Source: Lagopus muta
Taxonomy: Eukaryota; Chordata; Aves; Galliformes; Phasianidae
Reading direction: 5' to 3'
DNA length: 64,000 nucleotides
NCBI RefSeq assembly: GCF_023343835.1
Contig: NC_064434.1
Location: 8,723,505 to 8,787,504, forward strand
Shown: positions 61,501-64,000 of the stretch, one piece after another
Numbering within the stretch: the stretch's first letter is position 1
Layout: each line of letters starts with the position of its first letter
Made by a program: the position numbers and the translations under genes
Notes under the pieces: model-generated
What the model saw: only the letters and a program-made list of their open reading frames with translations
What the model was told of the DNA's origin: nothing
The model's database searches: none

Positions 61501-64000
61501 ATCCAGTAAACATGTTATTATGGCCAAATATCTTTGATCTAGTTTTGCTTAAGGACAATGAATTCCAAGAACACAGTTTTGAAAATGAGATTTTTAGAGC
61601 CACGTAAGGTCACAAACCTTTGGTTTGACATTGACCTCCACTCCCAAATCCTACTATTCCTGTCTTGGCTGGATTTCAGGGAGTTTATGCATACTTTATG
61701 TCCTCAGTCTCTAGAGACAGAGATTCAATGTATTGAATTTGTATCAATAAATCAATGATTTATAATTCATTGAATTGAATTCAATGTATTATAATACTGA
61801 AAGCATGGAAAATCTCAAAGTCATGAAAAAAAATAGATATGTCTGTGTAATTGTAGTACTGTTAATATTTTTCATATTGTTTTTATCTAGTCATGTATTG
61901 TCATAATTTGCAAAATTAAGCATCTTCTTCCTGATTAGCAATTGTGTGTTTTACTTCTGGCCATACATTTACCAGACATTTATATTAACAGACCTAAGCA
62001 AACATGTCAAATGTTTCTTTCAATCATGAAGCATACAGGAATAACTGCAAACAAAAAATTCATTAATTAAAGCCATTGCTTTTCCTTTCAGTTCCATCAC
62101 GATTCAGGCCCTGATTCAGTGTGGGACTCCAGAGTGTTACAGTGCAGTCCTTCAGATACTGAGAACTGGGAACGTGAATCCACTTGTGGTTGACCTGGTC
62201 ACGTATACCCTGGGACTCTTGCCTTCTCCAACTCCAAAGAGAATCCGGGAAATGCTTAACATGGCCCAGTATCAGCCAAGTAGAGCTTCCTTTTATGGCT
62301 TGAGTCATGCTGTTACCAAGTAAGTAATGGCAGCATGTGATTTTACAAAATAGCATCAAGAGAACATTGCGGTGTGTAAACTATAAGACTAGTCCTCCTG
62401 GAGAGCTTTTTTTTTGCTATTCTCTTGAATTTGTTCTGCTGAAATAAGAGAATAAATAGACATTTCCCATTTTAACCATTTGTTTCTAATGCATTTTTTT
62501 GCTTCAGGTTTTATAATGAGAAGATGATTGTGACAGAGGAAATAACAGATGTTGCTGACTTCATGGTATCACTGCTTGGCACTGAGTGTTCTGGAGATGC
62601 TGAACTCACATATCTCACACTTCGGGTATTTTTATTTGCTTCTTTCCTTACCATAGCACATATATTACCTTGCTTCTGTTGGTGGAGAAAAGAAATTAAT
62701 CATCTTTCTTTGTTTTCATCACTGACAGGCTATTGGAAACATGGGTGCAGTAATGGAGAAAGCTAAACCCAGCCTGAAGGCTTCTCTTAAAACATGTATC
62801 AGAAATCAAGCTGCATCACTTTCGGTTCAAAAAGCAGCCATACAGGCATTCCGGAAGATGACCATTACAGAAGAGGTAACGCACAAGAACTAGCATAGCA
62901 TGTGTTCAGTTCACCTTCACTGTTCACAGAAATAATTGAATAAAATAGGACACTCCTATCAATTCACAATTTTGCTACCTTCCTTTTAGCTTCCTGCTCT
63001 AATAGAACTTCTTTAGTTAGTTTACCTCTTATCCAGATGTCTGAGAAATTTGTCTGATTCAGTGAATGTTACTTCTTTGAGGAGAAGCTGCTTTACATGG
63101 ACACTTTGAGTTTAAATGGGAAATTTCCTGCAAGTGATTTAAATGGAATTCTGCTTATTTGAAGCTGGGTTTAAATAAGGAATTAATTCAAATCTAAATT
63201 AATTTACTATGAAAAATCAGGTTGCTATTTCATACTGGCACATTGTTATCGTTGTTGTTCACAGTGTTGCTTAGATTTATGTTTACATTACAATGGCATG
63301 ACAATTTCAACATCAATAAGTTCATCTCACCTAAAAGGTTAGATCTTGTTAAGACGAGGCTTAAGGAGCCTGGGAACCCAAAACTGTGTGAAGCCCACAT
63401 CCTCAGACTTACTTCCATTTAAGGCATTCAATTTTTTATTATTGTTACTATTTATTTTCAACCTATGTTTTCAGTTTTCCTACAGCTGGGCATTTGATCA
63501 CCTTCTTTTCCTAAACTGAATGACAAAAATTTTAAGTTTTTTCTGCAGACCAGAACACTTCAGATTCCCCTGCAAGAAAATCATTTTTAGAAAAAAACAA
63601 ATTAATCTGCCAGATACAGAGTAAGAAAATCTATTTTAATAAAAACATAATTTCTGTGAAAAGATCTAAGAAACTGTATCAGAATATTATCAATGACAAG
63701 ACTTTGACAAGTTTTAGAAAAAAAAAAAAGATACTATGTAATTATGCACTCTTAAAGAAATTACATACTTGAAATGATCTCATGCTGTCTATTCCCAAAG
63801 GAGTATGACAACCTTGTTATGTTTATGTAGGATCGTTCAGCACTTATGAAAGAATTCCAGGAAGGAGATGCACCTACAGATAAACGTCTAGCAACCTATC
63901 TGCTACTGATGAAGAATCCTTCCCCAAGTGATCTCACAAAGATTATGAGAATCCTCACAAGGGAAAGGAACGAGCAAGTGAAAAGCTTTGTCGCTTCACA
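51348..64000 (+). CDS. APOB: Apolipoprotein B, 5' portion (exons 1-13, cut by window end)
   Basis: Thirteen exons join in one open frame of 1,763 coding bases (587 complete codons). They are 51348-51405, 53059-53097, 55859-55974, 56770-56915, 57945-58098, 58283-58438, 59765-59889, 60075-60160, 60864-61083, 62092-62319, 62508-62625, 62729-62875 and 63831-64000. All introns are GT-AG. The product is the non-exchangeable scaffold of VLDL/LDL. The part seen is the signal peptide plus most of the vitellogenin-type lipid-transfer domain (beta-barrel, then helical repeats). In mammals this domain binds microsomal triglyceride transfer protein and starts particle assembly in the ER. Cysteines 31, 70, 80, 89, 178, 204, 237, 253, 377, 382, 470 and 505 all fall exactly 19 residues beyond the human mature disulfide cysteines (recalled numbering), so the alignment is essentially gap-free. 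Sequons occur in exons 8 (NQT) and 9 (NST). The human N158 sequon is absent (GKCDS). Gene identity is secure. Confidence 0.97.
51631..51673. repeat. Poly(T) tract, 43 bases
   Basis: The longest homopolymer in the window, in APOB intron 1. Its true length is uncertain because such tracts are error-prone in sequencing. Confidence 0.9.
52087..52124. repeat. 19-bp tandem duplication
   Basis: Two copies of cagggtttatatgcagat followed by t or a, with a period of 19 bases. Confidence 0.85.
52483..52515. repeat. (CA)n microsatellite
   Basis: About 16 uninterrupted AC units in APOB intron 1. Likely polymorphic. Confidence 0.95.
53059..53097 (+). CDS. APOB: APOB exon 2 (39 bp)
   Basis: A tiny exon encoding [12 protein letters not shown] with split codons at both ends. 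Its 39-base length equals that of the human exon as I recall it. It contains Cys31, equivalent to human mature Cys12. Acceptor is tatttacag, donor is AA|GTAAAT. Confidence 0.92.
53098..55858 (+). other. APOB: APOB intron 2
   Basis: 2,761 bases, the largest intron seen here, with one CR1 tail at 54790-54985 and a T-run just before it. In human, intron 2 carries a liver enhancer. I see no convincing HNF1 match here; a 3-mismatch AT palindrome lies near 53252-53265. Confidence 0.85.
54790..54985 (-). mobile_element. CR1 LINE 3' end in APOB intron 2
   Basis: Starts with catagaatcataaaatcacc and aggttggaaaaaacctctaa, and continues through tgttggtgcctccaccacct and gggcagcccattccagcgcc. It is antisense to APOB and 5'-truncated. 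Confidence 0.92.
55859..55974 (+). CDS. APOB: APOB exon 3
   Basis: Encodes [20 protein letters not shown] and continues to [11 protein letters not shown]. The R-F-K-x-L-R-K-Y and YEAE-SSG words are near identical to human. Cys70 corresponds to human mature Cys51. Ends in phase 0 at GTAAGG. Confidence 0.97.
55975..56769 (+). other. APOB: APOB intron 3
   Basis: 795 bases without recognisable repeats. Confidence 0.85.
56770..56915 (+). CDS. APOB: APOB exon 4
   Basis: Encodes [15 protein letters not shown] and then a [15 protein letters not shown] segment, with Cys80 and Cys89. Part of the N-terminal beta-barrel. Donor is AA|GTAAGA, phase 2. Confidence 0.97.
56916..57944 (+). other. APOB: APOB intron 4
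   Basis: 1,029 bases. Open frames in it have no protein resemblance. Confidence 0.85.
57945..58098 (+). CDS. APOB: APOB exon 5
   Basis: Encodes [10 protein letters not shown], then the strongly conserved LYPEKDEP and [11 protein letters not shown] words of the lipid-transfer domain. 154 bases, ending in phase 0. Confidence 0.97.
58283..58438 (+). CDS. APOB: APOB exon 6
   Basis: Encodes DTVYGKC and continues to [17 protein letters not shown]. Cys178 and Cys204 match the human 159-185 disulfide pair. It follows a short 184-base intron. The human glycosylation site next to the first cysteine is not kept. Confidence 0.97.
58439..59764 (+). other. APOB: APOB intron 6
   Basis: 1,326 bases, of which about 300 are a sense-oriented CR1 tail (58862-59168). 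Confidence 0.85.
58862..59168 (+). mobile_element. CR1 LINE 3' end in APOB intron 6
   Basis: Contains ggccctggaacgggctgccc, gaggttgtggatgccccgtc, aggccaggttggacggggtc and ggggttggaactacatgatc, followed by five or more perfect ATTCTGTG octamers. The long intact octamer array and low divergence suggest one of the younger copies here. Same orientation as APOB. Confidence 0.94.
59765..59889 (+). CDS. APOB: APOB exon 7
   Basis: Encodes [20 protein letters not shown], then [18 protein letters not shown]. Cys237 and Cys253 match the human 218-234 pair. 125 bases, ending in phase 2 (AA|GTATGT). Confidence 0.97.
60075..60160 (+). CDS. APOB: APOB exon 8
   Basis: Encodes [20 protein letters not shown] and the next residues to FDG. 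NQT is a potential N-glycosylation site. The open frame runs on past the donor (GAG|GTACAG) into intron 8, which is not coding. Confidence 0.96.
60161..60863 (+). other. APOB: APOB intron 8
   Basis: 703 bases, AT-rich, no repeats recognised. Confidence 0.85.
60864..61083 (+). CDS. APOB: APOB exon 9
   Basis: Encodes [31 protein letters not shown] and a helical segment with an HNST sequon. It marks the transition from the beta-barrel to the helical repeats of the lipid-transfer domain. Donor is AAG|GTATGT. Confidence 0.96.
61084..62091 (+). other. APOB: APOB intron 9
   Basis: 1,008 bases, no recognised repeat. An AT-rich stretch with repeated attcaatgtatt/attgaattg words lies at 61720-61790. 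Confidence 0.85.
62092..62319 (+). CDS. APOB: APOB exon 10
   Basis: Encodes [15 protein letters not shown], then [20 protein letters not shown] and [14 protein letters not shown]. Cys377 and Cys382 match the closely spaced human 358-363 disulfide. Helical-repeat part. Confidence 0.97.
62508..62625 (+). CDS. APOB: APOB exon 11
   Basis: Encodes [12 protein letters not shown] and then a segment with [16 protein letters not shown]. Cys470 is equivalent to human mature Cys451. 118 bases, ending in phase 0 before GTATTT. Flanked by short introns of 188 and 103 bases. Confidence 0.97.
62729..62875 (+). CDS. APOB: APOB exon 12
   Basis: Encodes [16 protein letters not shown], then [20 protein letters not shown] and RKMTITEE. 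The IGNMG and QKAAIQA-RKM words are typical of the helical repeats. Cys505 pairs with Cys470 by analogy to human 451-486. Confidence 0.97.
62876..63830 (+). other. APOB: APOB intron 12
   Basis: 955 bases, no recognised repeat. Confidence 0.85.
63831..64000 (+). CDS. APOB: APOB exon 13, partial
   Basis: Encodes [35 protein letters not shown] and [10 protein letters not shown], all close to human. It is open to the window end after 170 bases. The human exon is about 212 bases, so the donor lies outside the window. Confidence 0.97.

Noticed and set aside
1-64000. Search for CRISPR arrays, operons, phage, LTR retroviruses, tRNA or rRNA genes
   Set aside because: None seen. The repeats are CR1 fragments and simple repeats. 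No tRNA cloverleaf or LTR boundary was recognised by eye; tRNAscan and an LTR search would be decisive.

Overview
The window looks like bird genomic DNA, most likely from a galliform such as chicken. The only interspersed repeats I recognise are CR1 LINE fragments, at least sixteen of them in both orientations, many ending in the avian CR1 3' octamer ATTCTRTG. I see no Alu-like, L1-like or LTR sequence. The two genes are compact vertebrate genes with GT-AG introns. The species call is an inference.

Layout. (1) 1-3252: non-coding DNA, one minus-strand CR1 and the probable 3' UTR of the next gene. (2) 3253-9225, minus strand: TDRD15, an intact single coding exon of 1,990 codons with eight Tudor modules; a splice acceptor lies five bases upstream of its start codon. 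(3) About 9231-11050: the 5' intron and a CpG-rich promoter region of TDRD15. (4) 11.1-51.1 kb: about 40 kb between genes, filled with AT-rich DNA, decayed CR1 copies and simple repeats. It also holds a strong CTCF-like motif at 14780-14793 and two copies of an old palindromic repeat. (5) 51169-64000, plus strand: the promoter and first 13 coding exons of APOB, cut by the window edge inside exon 13.

The two genes are divergent (head to head), as APOB and TDRD15 are in human. They should be used in different tissues. APOB makes the structural protein of VLDL/LDL, secreted from liver (and other lipoprotein-making tissues). TDRD15 belongs to the germline Tudor family that binds PIWI proteins in germ granules. 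The APOB promoter shows a TATA box and, about 53-67 bp further upstream, a DR1 nuclear-receptor site fused to a C/EBP-like site, matching the known mammalian liver element. The TDRD15 promoter is instead a TATA-less CpG island.

The APOB reading frame is continuous across all 13 exons. All twelve cysteines of the known N-terminal disulfides that fall in this part are kept, at a constant offset of 19 from human mature numbering (recalled). I found no undescribed multi-gene system. The observations most worth a second look are the candidate convergent CTCF pair between the two genes, the palindromic repeat family, the outward-facing CR1 pairs and the corrected TDRD15 start.
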